NCBI GenBank assembly: GCA_963736425.1
Contig: CAVTOX010000014.1
Location: forward strand, 62,001 to 126,000
Length of the DNA: 64,000 nt
Reading direction: 5' to 3'
From: Prado023 sp963736425
Lineage (GTDB): Bacteria; Actinomycetota; Actinomycetes; S36-B12; CAIYMF01
The position numbers were made by a program, and so were the translations under genes. Shown in pieces: positions 54,496 through 63,324 of the stretch (position 1 is its first letter; every line of letters starts with the position of its first letter). Below the pieces are notes generated by a model. The model searched no databases. It was given only the letters and a program-made list of their open reading frames with translations, and was not told the origin of the DNA.

Positions 54496-55005
54496 ATGGC
54501 TGATGCACCCCCTCCCGTTGATGGTTGGTCCCGGATCCTGTTCAAGAGCAAGTTCGGCGCCGGGCGTGACTTCGAGGTCAGCGACACCTCGGGCGCCCGC
54601 GTCCTGTTCGTCGACGGCAAGGTCGGGGCGACGCCGAAGGCTGAGGTGCGCGACGCGCAGGACACGGTGGTCTACAAGGTCAAGGGTCAGTTCCTGGGCA
54701 TCCCGAAGCGGATGGAGATCTCGGCCGCGGACGGTTCCCACGTGGCCGAGCTCAAGGCCAAGGCGTTCTCGGTCATCAAGGACAAGATGACCATGACGAT
54801 GGCCGACGGGAGCACGTGGCAGGTCCAGGGCACCCTGATGGAGAAGAACTACACCATCAGCTCCGAGGGCCAGCCAATCGCGACGATCAGCCAGAAGTGG
54901 ATGACCGTCCGCGACAAGTACACCGTGGATTACTTGAGCTCCCTGGACCCGGGCCTGGTCATGGCCGTGGTCTGGGCCATCGACCGCTGGGTCGAGCGCG
55001 ACTGA
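54496..55005 (+). CDS. LURP-one-related / scramblase-like protein
   Basis: A 169-aa protein of beta-barrel type. 'LFKSKFGAGRDFEVSDTSGARVLFVDGKVGATPKAEVRDAQDTVVYKVKGQ' and 'YTISSEGQPIATISQKWMTVRDKYTVDY' match the LURP-one-related/tubby-like fold (related to phospholipid scramblases), and the last helix is hydrophobic. No enzymatic activity is established. ATG 54496 is chosen because the fold begins there. No ribosome binding site is obvious. GAGGAT 6 nt upstream weakly resembles the leaderless -10 of other genes. Confidence 0.85.
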   Translation: MADAPPPVDGWSRILFKSKFGAGRDFEVSDTSGARVLFVDGKVGATPKAEVRDAQDTVVYKVKGQFLGIPKRMEISAADGSHVAELKAKAFSVIKDKMTMTMADGSTWQVQGTLMEKNYTISSEGQPIATISQKWMTVRDKYTVDYLSSLDPGLVMAVVWAIDRWVERD

Positions 55006-55102
55006 CGTCCGGCGCTCGTCCGGGGCAGATCGTGTCGCGGCATGCCAGCGTGTGGTCATGTGGAATGCGCTCCGGCGCGGACCTCCTCGGAGAGGATCGT
55101 GG

Positions 55103-55966
55103 ATGAACCTGGCACTGTTCGCGGCAGCCGGCATCACCATCAGCTACGGGCTGGCGACTGTCCTGCAATCGGTCGGGGCGAAGAGCACCGCCGGTAGCGA
55201 GGGCCTGGACCCCGGGTTGATGGTCCGGCTGCTCCGATCGGTGCCGTACCTGATCGGGCTCGCCCTCGACGGGGCCGGGTTCCTGCTCACGGTGGTCGCC
55301 CTGCAGTCGCTCCCGCTGTTCGTGGTCGAGGCCTTCACCGCGGGGGCACTGGCGGTCACGGCCGTTGCAGCTGCCCTATGGTTGAAGATCCCGCTGTCGC
55401 GCGGGGAGTGGGCGGGGGTGGTGGCGGTGGTGGCCGGGCTCGTGGCGCTCGGCCTGTCAGCGGGTGCCGATGAGGAGGTCGCGCTGAGCACGTGGCAGAA
55501 GTGGCTGCCCCTGGGCGCAGGGGCCCTCCTGCTGCTCCTGACCTTCGTGGGGGCGAAGGTCCCCGGTCGGCTCGGTGTGACCGTGCTGGGAGCGCTGGCC
55601 GGCTTCGGCTTCGGTCTCGTCGGCATTGCCACCCGCACGCTGGAGACCCCGATCAGCGCCCTGGGACTGCTCACCGACCCCTCGGCCTACGGTATTGCCG
55701 TCGCCGGTGGTGTGGCCCTGCTGGCCCTGGCCACGGCCCTGCAACGCGGTGGGGTGACTCAGGCAACGGCCGCGATGGTGGTGGCCGAGACCGTCATTCC
55801 CTCAGCCATCGGCCTGGCCGTCCTGGGCGACCGGATCAGGCCGGGCTACGAGCTCGTGGCCGGGATCGGGCTCCTGGTGGCCATCGGCGGGGCGGTCGCG
55901 CTGTCTCGGCTCGGCGAGATCCCGGAGGGCGACGTGCAGACTCGCCCAGAACCCGCACCAGCCTGA
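55103..55966 (+). CDS. EamA/DMT-type transporter
   Basis: A 287-aa protein with about ten hydrophobic helices arranged as two five-helix repeats ('MNLALFAAAGITISYGLATVLQSVGA' and, in the second half, 'GVTVLGALAGFGFGLVGIATRTLE'). 'LQSLPLFVVEAFTAGALAVTA' and 'GGVTQATAAMVVAETVIPSAIGLAVLGDRIRPGYELVAGIGLLVAIGG' are matching EamA-repeat ends. The substrate is unknown. GGAGAGG 7 nt upstream supports ATG 55103 over the longer frame at 55052. It is 97 nt downstream of the LURP-one gene. Confidence 0.85.
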   Translation: MNLALFAAAGITISYGLATVLQSVGAKSTAGSEGLDPGLMVRLLRSVPYLIGLALDGAGFLLTVVALQSLPLFVVEAFTAGALAVTAVAAALWLKIPLSRGEWAGVVAVVAGLVALGLSAGADEEVALSTWQKWLPLGAGALLLLLTFVGAKVPGRLGVTVLGALAGFGFGLVGIATRTLETPISALGLLTDPSAYGIAVAGGVALLALATALQRGGVTQATAAMVVAETVIPSAIGLAVLGDRIRPGYELVAGIGLLVAIGGAVALSRLGEIPEGDVQTRPEPAPA

Positions 55967-56075
55967 GCCGGCCCGCGGCTTGGTACCACTGCAGCCCACT
56001 GTCCATTCCTGAACCTGACCGACCGACTACCATTCCCGCGGCCCGCCACCGACGGGGAACGACGAAGGGACGACC

Positions 56076-57811
56076 GTGACCGTTGAGTTGGATGCGCCCC
56101 CCGAGGACCTGCCTGGCTCCCGCGTCGAAGCCCCCGCACGCACGCGACGCATCTTCGGCCTGCACGTGTCCCGCACGGGTGTGGTGGTGGGTGGGTTCTT
56201 CTTCGCGGTCTCGCTGCTGCCCTCGCTGTTGCCGCGGGCGCCGTACGTCCAGGGTGTGGTGTCCGGGATCACGTTGATGATCGGGTACGGGCTCGGCGCG
56301 GGCGGCCAGGCGCTCTGGGACTACCTGGGCATCCCGAAGCTCAAGGGCCGGGCACGCACGATCGTTCTCGGCCTTCTGATGGCCTTCGTCGCGTGGTTGA
56401 CCTCCGGGCGGTCTGGCAGCAGGTCGGCTGGCAGAACGACACCCGCGAGCTGTTCGGGATGGAGCCGGTATCGCCGAGCACCTGGCCGGTGATCCTGCTG
56501 ACCACTGTGCTGGTGGCGGCGCTGATCCTGATCGTGTCGCGGTCGTTGCGGGTCCTGTTCGCGACCGTTGCCCACTGGTTGGGCCGGCACCTGCCTCCAC
56601 GCCTGGCGTGGGTGCTTGGCGTCATTGGGCTGCTGTTGCTGTTCTGGCTGTTGCTGACCGGTGTGCTGGTGAAGGGCTTCTTCGCCGGGGCCAACGTCAT
56701 GTTCTCGGTGCGCGACACCGACACCCCAGCGCCGGTGTCGCAGCCGGTTGAGCCGGAGCGCTCCGGCAGCACGGCATCGCTGGCCGCGTGGGACACGCTG
56801 GGGCGCCAGGGGCGGATCTTCACCGGGTGGGGGCCTCGGGCTGAGCAGATCAACTCGTTCTCCGGTGGCGGTGCGAAGGAGCCGATCCGGGCCTACGTGG
56901 GGCTGAAGTCGGCCGAGACCCTCCAGGAGCGTGCCGACCTACTGCTGTCGGAGCTCAAGCGGACAGGTGCGTTCGACCGCGAGGTCCTGGTCGTGGCGAC
57001 GACCACCGGCACCGGGTTCCTGGACCCCAATGGTGTCGACCCGGTGGAGTACACCTTCAACGGCGACACCGCGATCGGCGGGGTGCAGTACTCCTACCTG
57101 CCCAGCTGGCTGTCATTGCTGGCCGACAAGCAGGCGGTCCGGGAGACCTCCCGGGTCGTCTTCGACACGGTGCACGAGTACTGGGCGTCCCTGCCTGAGG
57201 AGTCCCGACCGAAGCTGTACCTGTACGGGTTGTCGCTGGGATCCTACGGCGTGGGCAGTGTCCTGAACTCCATCAGCATCATCAACGAGCCGATCGACGG
57301 GGCCCTCATGTCCGGCCCGCCGTTCGTCAACGAGCTGCACAAGGAGATCGTGGCCACCCGGGATCCCGGCACGCCGCCGTGGCAGCCGATCTACCGCGAG
57401 GGTCGCACTGTGCGCTTCACCGCCGAGCAGAACGGCTTCGGCAAGACGCCGGGCCCGTGGGGTCCGACCCGGCTGGTGTACCTGCAGCACAACTCCGACC
57501 CGGTGGTGTTCTTCGCCCCGGAGCTGGCCTTCCAGGAGCCGGACTGGCTGAAGCCCGGCCAGCGCGGCCCGGACATCTCCCCGGAGATGGGCTGGTTCCC
57601 GCTCGTGACCATGTGGCAGGTCGCCCTCGACCTGCCGGGCGCTGGAAGCGTGCCGTGGGGCTTCGGCCACATGTACACCTACCGGTCCAACCTGGAGTCC
57701 TGGGTCGAGATCACCCAACCCGAGGACTGGACGAGTCAGAAGACCGACCAGCTGGTCACCATCCTCGAGGCCCAACCCACCTACGAGGAGGCAGCGGACT
57801 CCAGCTCCTGA
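56076..57811 (+). CDS. Membrane alpha/beta-hydrolase, Abhydrolase_9 family (frameshifted here)
   Basis: The N-terminal part ('RTGVVVGGFFFAVSLLPSLLPRAPYVQGVVSGIT') has four or five TM helices typical of the Abhydrolase_9 N-terminal domain. The C-terminal domain has 'YLYGLSLGSYGVGSV' (nucleophile Ser) and 'LQHNSDPVVFF' (acid). The frame slips near 56400: adding one C to ACC at 56400-56402 reads 'WLTLRAVWQQVGWQND' continuously, giving 578 aa. The family is widespread in actinobacteria and its substrate is unknown. The GTG start has GAAGGGA upstream. A strong terminator follows at 57860. Confidence 0.82.
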
Positions 57812-57859
57812 GCGGTCCTCTCCTCGAGCTGGGTGGGGCATGTCTCACCACTGCCATCG

Positions 57860-57897
57860 CCAAGGGGCCCCACCTGTGTGCGGGTGGGGCCCCTTGG
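57860..57897. terminator. Strong bidirectional terminator
   Basis: A perfect 15-bp stem (57860-57874 with 57883-57897) with an 8-nt loop, CCAAGGGGCCCCACC paired with its complement. It lies between the converging hydrolase and glnA1 genes, so it can end both transcripts. Confidence 0.85.
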
Positions 57898-57973
57898 CGG
57901 ACCATGATTCGGATCCTCATCTGGACCGGCGGCACCTGGTGCGTATCGTCGCAGGTCAGCGCTACGTTATCGA

Positions 57974-59407
57974 TCAGATGTCGTAGTACAGCTCGAACTC
58001 GTGCGGGTGCGGGCGCAGGCGGATGGGGTCCACCTCGTTGAGCCGCTTGTAGGCGATCCAGGTCTCGATCAGGTCGTCGGTGAACACGCCACCCTCGGTG
58101 AGGTAGGCGTGGTCGGCCTCGAGTGCCTCGAGCACCTCCGGAAGCGATCCGGGGACCTGCGGGATGTCCGCAGCCTCGTCCGGCGGGAGCTCGTAGAGGT
58201 CCTTGTCGACCGGGTCGCGGGGCTCGATCTTGTTCTTGATCCCGTCGAGGCCGGCCATGAGCATCGCCGAGAACGCGAGGTACGGGTTGCTCGACGGGTC
58301 GGGCACGCGGAACTCGATGCGCTTGGCCTTCGGGTTCGAGCCGGTGATCGGGATGCGGATGCACGCCGAGCGGTTGCGCTGGCTGTAGACCAGGTTGACC
58401 GGGGCCTCGTAGCCGGGGACCAGGCGGTGGTAGGAGTTCACCGTCGGGTTCGTGAAGGCCAGCAGCGAGGGCGCGTGCTTGAGCAGGCCGCCGATGTACC
58501 AGCGCGCCATGTCCGACAGGCCGCCGTAGCCGGCCTCGTCGTAGAACAGCGGCTTGCCGTCCTTCCACAGCGACTGGTGCACGTGCATGCCCGAGCCGTT
58601 GTCACCGAAGATCGGCTTCGGCATGAAGGTCACGGACTTGCCCGCCTCCCAGCCGACGCCCTTGATGACGTACTTGAACTTCATGACGTCATCGGCGGCC
58701 TTGGCCAGGGAGTCGAAGCGGTAGTTGATCTCCGCCTGGCCGGCGGTGCCGACCTCGTGGTGGGCGCGCTCGACGGTCAGCCCGACCTGGGCGAGCGTGA
58801 GGCTCATCTGGTCGCGCAGGTCGGCGAAGTGGTCGACCGGCGGGACGGGGAAGTAGCCGCCCTTGTAGGGGGTCTTGTACCCGCGGTTGGGGGTGCCGTC
58901 CTCCTCGTACTCCGTGCCCGAGTTCCACTTGCCCTCGACGGAGTCGATGAAGTAGTAGCCGGCATTCTGCTTGGTCTCGAAGCGCACCGAGTCGAAGATG
59001 TAGAACTCGGCCTCGGGGGCGAAGAACGCGGTGTCGGCGATGCCGGTCGACTGCAGGTACGCCTCAGCCTTGGCGGCGATGTTGCGCGGGTCGCGGCTGT
59101 ACAACTCGTCGGTGAACGGGTCGCGGATGGACATGTTGATGATCAGGGTCTTCTCGACCCGGAAGGGGTCGAGGAAGGCGCTGCCGAGGTCGGGGGTGAG
59201 CTTCATGTCCGACTCGTGGATGGCCTGGAATCCGCGGATCGAGGATCCGTCGAACATCTGGCCGTCGGTGAAGAACTCCTCCGGAAGGCCCTCGGCGGGC
59301 ACGTTGAAGTGCTGCATGACGCCGGGCAGGTCGCAGAAGCGGACGTCGATGAACTTGACGTCCTCCTTCTTGATGAACTTCAGGACTTCGTCCGCGGTGC
59401 TGAACAA
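57974..59407 (-). CDS. glnA1: Glutamine synthetase type I
   Basis: The main ammonia-assimilating enzyme, a dodecamer in the cytosol. The 477-aa protein has 'FDGSSIRGF', 'APEAEFYIFDSVRF' (metal Glu), 'VGTAGQAEINYRFDSL', 'FMPKPIFGDNGSGMHVHQSLW' (His of the active site) and 'NRSACIRIP'. Tyr405 in 'DKDLYELPPDEA' is the adenylylation site, so GlnE can inactivate it. AGGAGG lies 11 nt before the ATG. A GlnR box of four spaced half-sites lies about 100 nt upstream. It is downstream of lipB-lipA-DUF4191-RDD in the same direction. Confidence 0.97.
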   Translation of the reverse strand: MFSTADEVLKFIKKEDVKFIDVRFCDLPGVMQHFNVPAEGLPEEFFTDGQMFDGSSIRGFQAIHESDMKLTPDLGSAFLDPFRVEKTLIINMSIRDPFTDELYSRDPRNIAAKAEAYLQSTGIADTAFFAPEAEFYIFDSVRFETKQNAGYYFIDSVEGKWNSGTEYEEDGTPNRGYKTPYKGGYFPVPPVDHFADLRDQMSLTLAQVGLTVERAHHEVGTAGQAEINYRFDSLAKAADDVMKFKYVIKGVGWEAGKSVTFMPKPIFGDNGSGMHVHQSLWKDGKPLFYDEAGYGGLSDMARWYIGGLLKHAPSLLAFTNPTVNSYHRLVPGYEAPVNLVYSQRNRSACIRIPITGSNPKAKRIEFRVPDPSSNPYLAFSAMLMAGLDGIKNKIEPRDPVDKDLYELPPDEAADIPQVPGSLPEVLEALEADHAYLTEGGVFTDDLIETWIAYKRLNEVDPIRLRPHPHEFELYYDI

Positions 59408-59508
59408 ACCAACCTCCTGGTTGCAGGGGCGCGTGACGCGACCCAGATGAGGGTCCGGGATTGGCAGCCACCTGGCTGCCGGTGCGTTCTGGACGTTATG
59501 AGGGCTCG

Positions 59509-59546
59509 ATTTCCCGTCCGTGTCCCCATTGTTTCCTGCCCGTTAC
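59509..59546 (-). promoter_or_regulatory. GlnR operator upstream of glnA1
   Basis: Reading toward glnA1: GTAAC-N6-GAAAC-N6-GACAC-N6-GAAAT. This follows the actinobacterial GlnR pattern gTnAC-N6-GaAAC twice, with exact 6-nt spacing. The first pair matches perfectly and the second has two mismatches. GlnR is the global nitrogen regulator in actinomycetes. Occupancy here is inferred. Confidence 0.75.
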
Positions 59547-59590
59547 GGCTGCGTTGGCAGCGGGTCCCTCGCCGGGACGCCGGGTGCGGA

Positions 59591-60034
59591 TCAGGCCCGC
59601 ACGACGACGCTGTCGACCGCGCGGTCGTGCAGGCCGCGGCCGTCAGCGTCCCAGATGGCCGGAGGGATCACGATGCAGATCAGGAAGGTGCGCAGCGCCG
59701 CAGCGAGGAGGCCCAGGCGACGCGTCCGACCGACCACGCGCAGGCCCACGATCCGCTGTCCGAACGAGGCGCCCCACAGCCACGTGAGCACGGTGACCTC
59801 GAGGGCGAAGATGCCCAGTGTCGCGAATGACTCCAGGGTGGTGTCTGGCGTGCCCACGAGCGCGCGGGAGATCAGGGTGGCGGCGATCCAGTCGATGAAC
59901 AGCGCCCCCACCCGCCGGCCGAGCGTGGCCATCGAGCCTGGCCCGGACTCCGGAAGGCCCAGTCGCTGCCCGCGGTACGAGGCATCCTCGGGGAGTGGCT
60001 CGCCAGTCGATGAGCCGATGTCGGTGCGGTCCAC
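59591..60034 (-). CDS. RDD family membrane protein
   Basis: A 147-aa protein. 'ATLGRRVGALFIDWIAATLISRAL' contains the Arg...Asp signature and first TM, 'VLTWLWGASFGQRIVGLRVV' the second TM and conserved 'T/SxGxRxxGLRVV', and 'RGLHDRAVDSVVV' the terminal 'DRxAxTxVV' motif. The function is poorly known. It follows DUF4191 by 3 nt and precedes glnA1, an arrangement also seen in mycobacteria (Rv2219-Rv2219A-glnA1). Confidence 0.9.
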   Translation of the reverse strand: MDRTDIGSSTGEPLPEDASYRGQRLGLPESGPGSMATLGRRVGALFIDWIAATLISRALVGTPDTTLESFATLGIFALEVTVLTWLWGASFGQRIVGLRVVGRTRRLGLLAAALRTFLICIVIPPAIWDADGRGLHDRAVDSVVVRA

Positions 60035-60037
60035 CGG

Positions 60038-60709
60038 TCAGCGGAGCTTGCCGCCGCGGGGGACCCGGCCGCTCTTGGGCATCGGCCCCTTGGGGATCGG
60101 CACCGGCGTGCTGGCCAGTGCGTCCAGGCGCTTGCGCAACGTCGTGACCTCGCCCGGCGCGAGCACCTTGGGCATCTTGCGCAGGTGCTTGTCGAGCTTG
60201 GAGATCTGGATCTGGCCCTCAGCGGAGCCGATCGTGATCTCGGTGATGGGAGCCTCTGAGACGAACCGCGCAGTGCGCTTTCGCTCGGTGGCCATCAGCC
60301 CTGGAAGGGCAGCGCTGGTGCCCTCGCCGATCAGGACGATCCCGGGACGGCCGATGGCCCGGTGGACGAGGTCCTGGCTCTTGTTCGCCGCCACTGCCGG
60401 GGTGATGCCCCAGCCGAGCTTGGCCATGTTCTGCACAACGGCCACGGCCGCTCCGGGCTGGCCCTCGATGGACCTATAGGCCGCGCGCATCGCACGGCGG
60501 CTGAACACGATCGACAGGATGACGATGGTGGTCGCCGAGCCGACGATGGACCAGGTCCACGGGTTGCCGAAGGCCGCGATCATGCCGACTGTGAAGGCGA
60601 TGCCCACCAGCAGGATGGCCAGCAGGATCCAGCCCAGCTTGGGGTCGTTCTCCTTGGCCATCCGGTAGTTGTCCCGGATCACGCGCGTGCGATCGCCCAT
60701 CTTCGACAT
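60038..60709 (-). CDS. DUF4191 membrane protein
   Basis: A 223-aa protein with two adjacent TM helices ('LGWILLAILLVGIAFTVGMIAAFG' and 'WTWSIVGSATTIVILSIVF') and a cytosolic domain ('RSIEGQPGAAVAVVQNMAKLGWGITPAVAANKSQDLVHRAIGRPGIVLIGEG') characteristic of DUF4191. The function is unknown. The conserved position between lipA and the RDD gene is its best identifier. ATG 60709 has TAGAAT 7 nt upstream. That -10 box begins with the TAG stop of lipA. Confidence 0.9.
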   Translation of the reverse strand: MSKMGDRTRVIRDNYRMAKENDPKLGWILLAILLVGIAFTVGMIAAFGNPWTWSIVGSATTIVILSIVFSRRAMRAAYRSIEGQPGAAVAVVQNMAKLGWGITPAVAANKSQDLVHRAIGRPGIVLIGEGTSAALPGLMATERKRTARFVSEAPITEITIGSAEGQIQISKLDKHLRKMPKVLAPGEVTTLRKRLDALASTPVPIPKGPMPKSGRVPRGGKLR

Positions 60710-60716
60710 GGGCGGG

Positions 60717-60722
60717 ATTCTA
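60717..60722 (-). promoter_or_regulatory. DUF4191 -10 box overlapping the lipA stop
   Basis: TAGAAT on the minus strand: its TAG is the lipA stop codon, and it ends 7 nt before ATG 60709. This would give DUF4191-RDD its own leaderless promoter inside the lip operon. Confidence 0.5.
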
Positions 60723-61646
60723 CCCGGCGACGCGTGCGGCGATGGCCTGCGCATGCAGCCGCCCGGCCCGGTAGGACGAACGGACCAGCGGCCCGCTCAT
60801 CACACCCAGGAAGCCCAGCTCGCGGGCGACCTCAGCCAGGGCGACGAACTCCTCGGGGCGGACCCAACGCTCGACGGGGTGGTGGCGCGGGGTGGGGCGC
60901 AGGTACTGCGTGATGGTGATCAGGTCGCATCCGGCGGCGCGCAGGTCGGCCAGTGCCTCGTGGACCTCGGGGATCTCCTCGCCCATGCCCAGGATCAGGT
61001 TCGACTTGGTGACCAGGCCCGCAGCGCGCGCCTGGGTGATCACGTCCAGGGAGCGCTCGTAGCGGAACGCCGGGCGGATCCGCTTGAAGATCCGGGGGAC
61101 AGTCTCCAGGTTGTGCGCCAGCACCTCGGGGGAGGCGGCGAACACCTCGGCCAGCAGTTCCGGGTTCGCGGAGAAGTCCGGGATCAGGACCTCGACTCCG
61201 CACCCGGGATTGCGTTCGTGGATGGCTCGCACGGTCTCCGCGTACAGCCAGGCGCCCTCGTCGGGCAGGTCGTCGCGAGCGACGCCGGTCACGGTGGCGT
61301 AGCGCAGGCCCATCGTCGCCACCGACTCGGCGACGCGCCGCGGCTCGTCGCGGTCCAGGGGTTCGGGTTTGCCGGTGTCGATCTGGCAGAAGTCGCAGCG
61401 CCGCGTGCACTGGGCGCCGCCGATGAGGAACGTCGCCTCGCGGTCCTCCCAGCACTCGTAGATGTTGGGGCAGGCCGCCTCCTGGCACACCGTGTGCAGC
61501 CCGGCCCCAGCCACGCGCTCACGCATGGCCATGAACTCCGGGCCGGTGCGCGCGCGGGTCTTGATCCACTCGGGCTTGCGCTCGATCGGGACCGCGACGT
61601 TGCGCGCCTCGATGCGCAGCAGCCGTCGGCCATCAGGTGCAGTCAC
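60720..61646 (-). CDS. lipA: Lipoyl synthase
   Basis: A radical SAM enzyme that inserts two sulfurs into protein-bound octanoyl chains. The 308-aa protein has the auxiliary-cluster motif 'CQEAACPNIYEC' (CxxxxCxxxxxC), the radical SAM motif 'CTRRCDFC' (CxxxCxxC) and 'GPLVRSSYRAG' near the end with the RSSY serine ligand. It acts with LipB, encoded immediately upstream with a 42-nt gap. The GTG start has TAGGCT 8 nt upstream, another leaderless-type arrangement. Confidence 0.97.
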   Translation of the reverse strand: MTAPDGRRLLRIEARNVAVPIERKPEWIKTRARTGPEFMAMRERVAGAGLHTVCQEAACPNIYECWEDREATFLIGGAQCTRRCDFCQIDTGKPEPLDRDEPRRVAESVATMGLRYATVTGVARDDLPDEGAWLYAETVRAIHERNPGCGVEVLIPDFSANPELLAEVFAASPEVLAHNLETVPRIFKRIRPAFRYERSLDVITQARAAGLVTKSNLILGMGEEIPEVHEALADLRAAGCDLITITQYLRPTPRHHPVERWVRPEEFVALAEVARELGFLGVMSGPLVRSSYRAGRLHAQAIAARVAG

Positions 61647-61654
61647 AATCCCAG

Positions 61655-61660
61655 AGCCTA
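61655..61660 (-). promoter_or_regulatory. lipA -10 box, leaderless type
   Basis: TAGGCT on the minus strand ends 8 nt before GTG 61646. Confidence 0.4.
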
Positions 61661-61688
61661 CGCGTCGTGAGCGGCTGGCGCAGTCGGC

Positions 61689-62315
61689 TCAGTGACCGAG
61701 CAGCTGGTCTGCGCGCGCCTCCACCAGGCGGCGGGCCTCGGCGACCGTGACGTCCCGGCCGAGCTCGGCCGACAACGAGGTGACCGACGCGTCGCGGATC
61801 CCGCACGGCACGATCCGGTCGTACCAGCTCAGGTCCGGGTCGCAGTTCAGCGCGAAGCCGTGCATGGTCACGCCCCGGGAGACGCGCACGCCGATGGCGG
61901 CCACCTTGCGTTCCCTGCCCCGATCGTCGGCGGGGAGCCATACCCCGGAGCGGCCCTCGACCCGACCTGCGGTGACGCCGAGGGTGGCGCACACGTCGAT
62001 CAGCATGGCCTCCATCCTGCGGACGTGGGCCACCACGTCGATCGGGTCGGGCAGCCGGACGATCGGATAGCCCACCAGCTGACCGGGGCCGTGCCAGGTG
62101 ATCTTGCCTCCGCGGTCGACGTCGATGACCGGCGTGCCGTCGAACGGGCGGTCCAGCGGTTCTGTGCGTCGACCGGCGGTGTAGACCGGTGGGTGCTCGA
62201 GAAGCCAGAGGAGGTCCGGGGCACCATCGACGACCTCGGTGTGCCATACGCGCTGCTGGTCCCAGGCCTCCTGGTACTCCACCGGGCTCTCGGCCACCTC
62301 GACTCGCAGGGTCAC
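61689..62315 (-). CDS. lipB: Octanoyltransferase
   Basis: LipB moves octanoyl from ACP to lipoyl domains, the step before LipA. The 208-aa protein has 'LLEHPPVYTAGRR', 'DVDRGGKITWHGPGQLVGYPIV' (the RGGxxTxHGPGQ signature), 'KVAAIGVRVSRGVTMHGFALN' with the catalytic Lys, and 'IVPCGI' with the catalytic Cys. It heads the lipB-lipA-DUF4191-RDD series. The GTG start has TACCGT exactly 7 nt upstream. Confidence 0.97.
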   Translation of the reverse strand: MTLRVEVAESPVEYQEAWDQQRVWHTEVVDGAPDLLWLLEHPPVYTAGRRTEPLDRPFDGTPVIDVDRGGKITWHGPGQLVGYPIVRLPDPIDVVAHVRRMEAMLIDVCATLGVTAGRVEGRSGVWLPADDRGRERKVAAIGVRVSRGVTMHGFALNCDPDLSWYDRIVPCGIRDASVTSLSAELGRDVTVAEARRLVEARADQLLGH

Positions 62316-62322
62316 GTGCGGA

Positions 62323-62328
62323 ACGGTA
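62323..62328 (-). promoter_or_regulatory. lipB -10 box, leaderless type
   Basis: TACCGT on the minus strand ends 7 nt before GTG 62315, with no ribosome binding site between them. Confidence 0.45.
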
Positions 62329-62405
62329 CCCGGTGCGTGACTCCCGTGGGTGTGGCCTGTGGATGACTGGTTGCCGGATCGACGTCCTCGGGGCAGGGTG
62401 CGGGC

Positions 62406-63309
62406 GTGGATGGCAGGAGGGACCAGTCGGGTCAGTGGCGCAGCAGCATCCCGGGGGTGTCACAGCGCGACGGGGCGCCAGCGTCGTTGGGGCTCATGTC
62501 GTGGGGCACCGCGGCGGGGGACGGGGCCGACGGGGCGAGGGCGCATGTGGGCCTGCACGGTGTCGGACTCAGGCGGGGTGGTCGCGCCTGGCAAGTACTG
62601 GTCCTCGCGGGGCTGGCCCTCGATGGCGGTGCTCGGCGTCGCCCGGGTTGCCGGCGCCGATGCCGGCCGGCCGCAGGCAGCGGGATCCGGCTGGGAGTTG
62701 GCAGGGGAGTCCGGACCTGTTGATGTTGGCGGAACCGGGGCGGTCCGGGGGCACGGCGTGCCAGAGGAGCCGGGCCGCGCTGGCCCCGAACCGGCCGGTG
62801 CGCCCAGCGCGACGGCTGCGACAGGAGCCCTCGGTGATCCGGAATCGGGTGACGTCCTCAGTGCGGACCCGCCGGACTGGTGGGCGGTCCTGGCTGAGCT
62901 CGACCGTCGCCGCGTCCGGGCCCTGGCTGCCCTGGACTCCGAGCTGCTTGCGGAGTACGCCCAACCGGGTTCGGCCATGTGGTCGGCCGATGCCGCGCTG
63001 GTCGCTGATCTGCGGGGGCGAGGGGTGCGCCCCAAGGGGCTGACCTCCCCGGTGGTGGCAGTGGAACGCTTCGAGAGCCAGGGCGGGCAGGCGCGCGTTC
63101 AGATGGTTGACCGGCGCTCGGCGTACACCCTCGTCGATGACCGGGGGTCGGTTGTCGAGAGCGTGCCGGAAGCGGCGCTAAGTCGGTGGTCTGTGACGTT
63201 GGTCCGGGACGCCCAGGGCGCCGCAGGATGGCGGGTCGTCGAGGTCACCCCGTCGGCTGGGGGCGGCGGCCGGGGTGTTGGATCCTTGGTGGGGGACGCT
63301 GCTCCGTGA
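62406..63309 (+). CDS. Hypothetical protein with a single TM and Mce-associated-like C-terminal domain (frameshift likely)
   Basis: The C-terminal 130 residues ('DWWAVLAELDRRRVRALAALDSELLAEYAQPGSAMWSADAALVADLRGRGVRPKGL' then 'ARVQMVDRRSAYTLVDDRGSVVE' then 'WSVTLVRDAQGAAGWRVVEV') form an NTF2-like extracytoplasmic domain often found in actinobacterial membrane proteins. Upstream coding is uncertain. If one base is dropped at 62618-62624, the frame beginning at GTG 62406 joins to give a TM helix ('VLVLAGLALMAVLGVARVAGA') before the domain, 300 aa in total. Otherwise the frame from 62350 lacks a TM. The function is unknown. It is transcribed divergently from lipB. Confidence 0.5.
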
Positions 63310-63324
63310 ACCGGTCCGTGAGGC

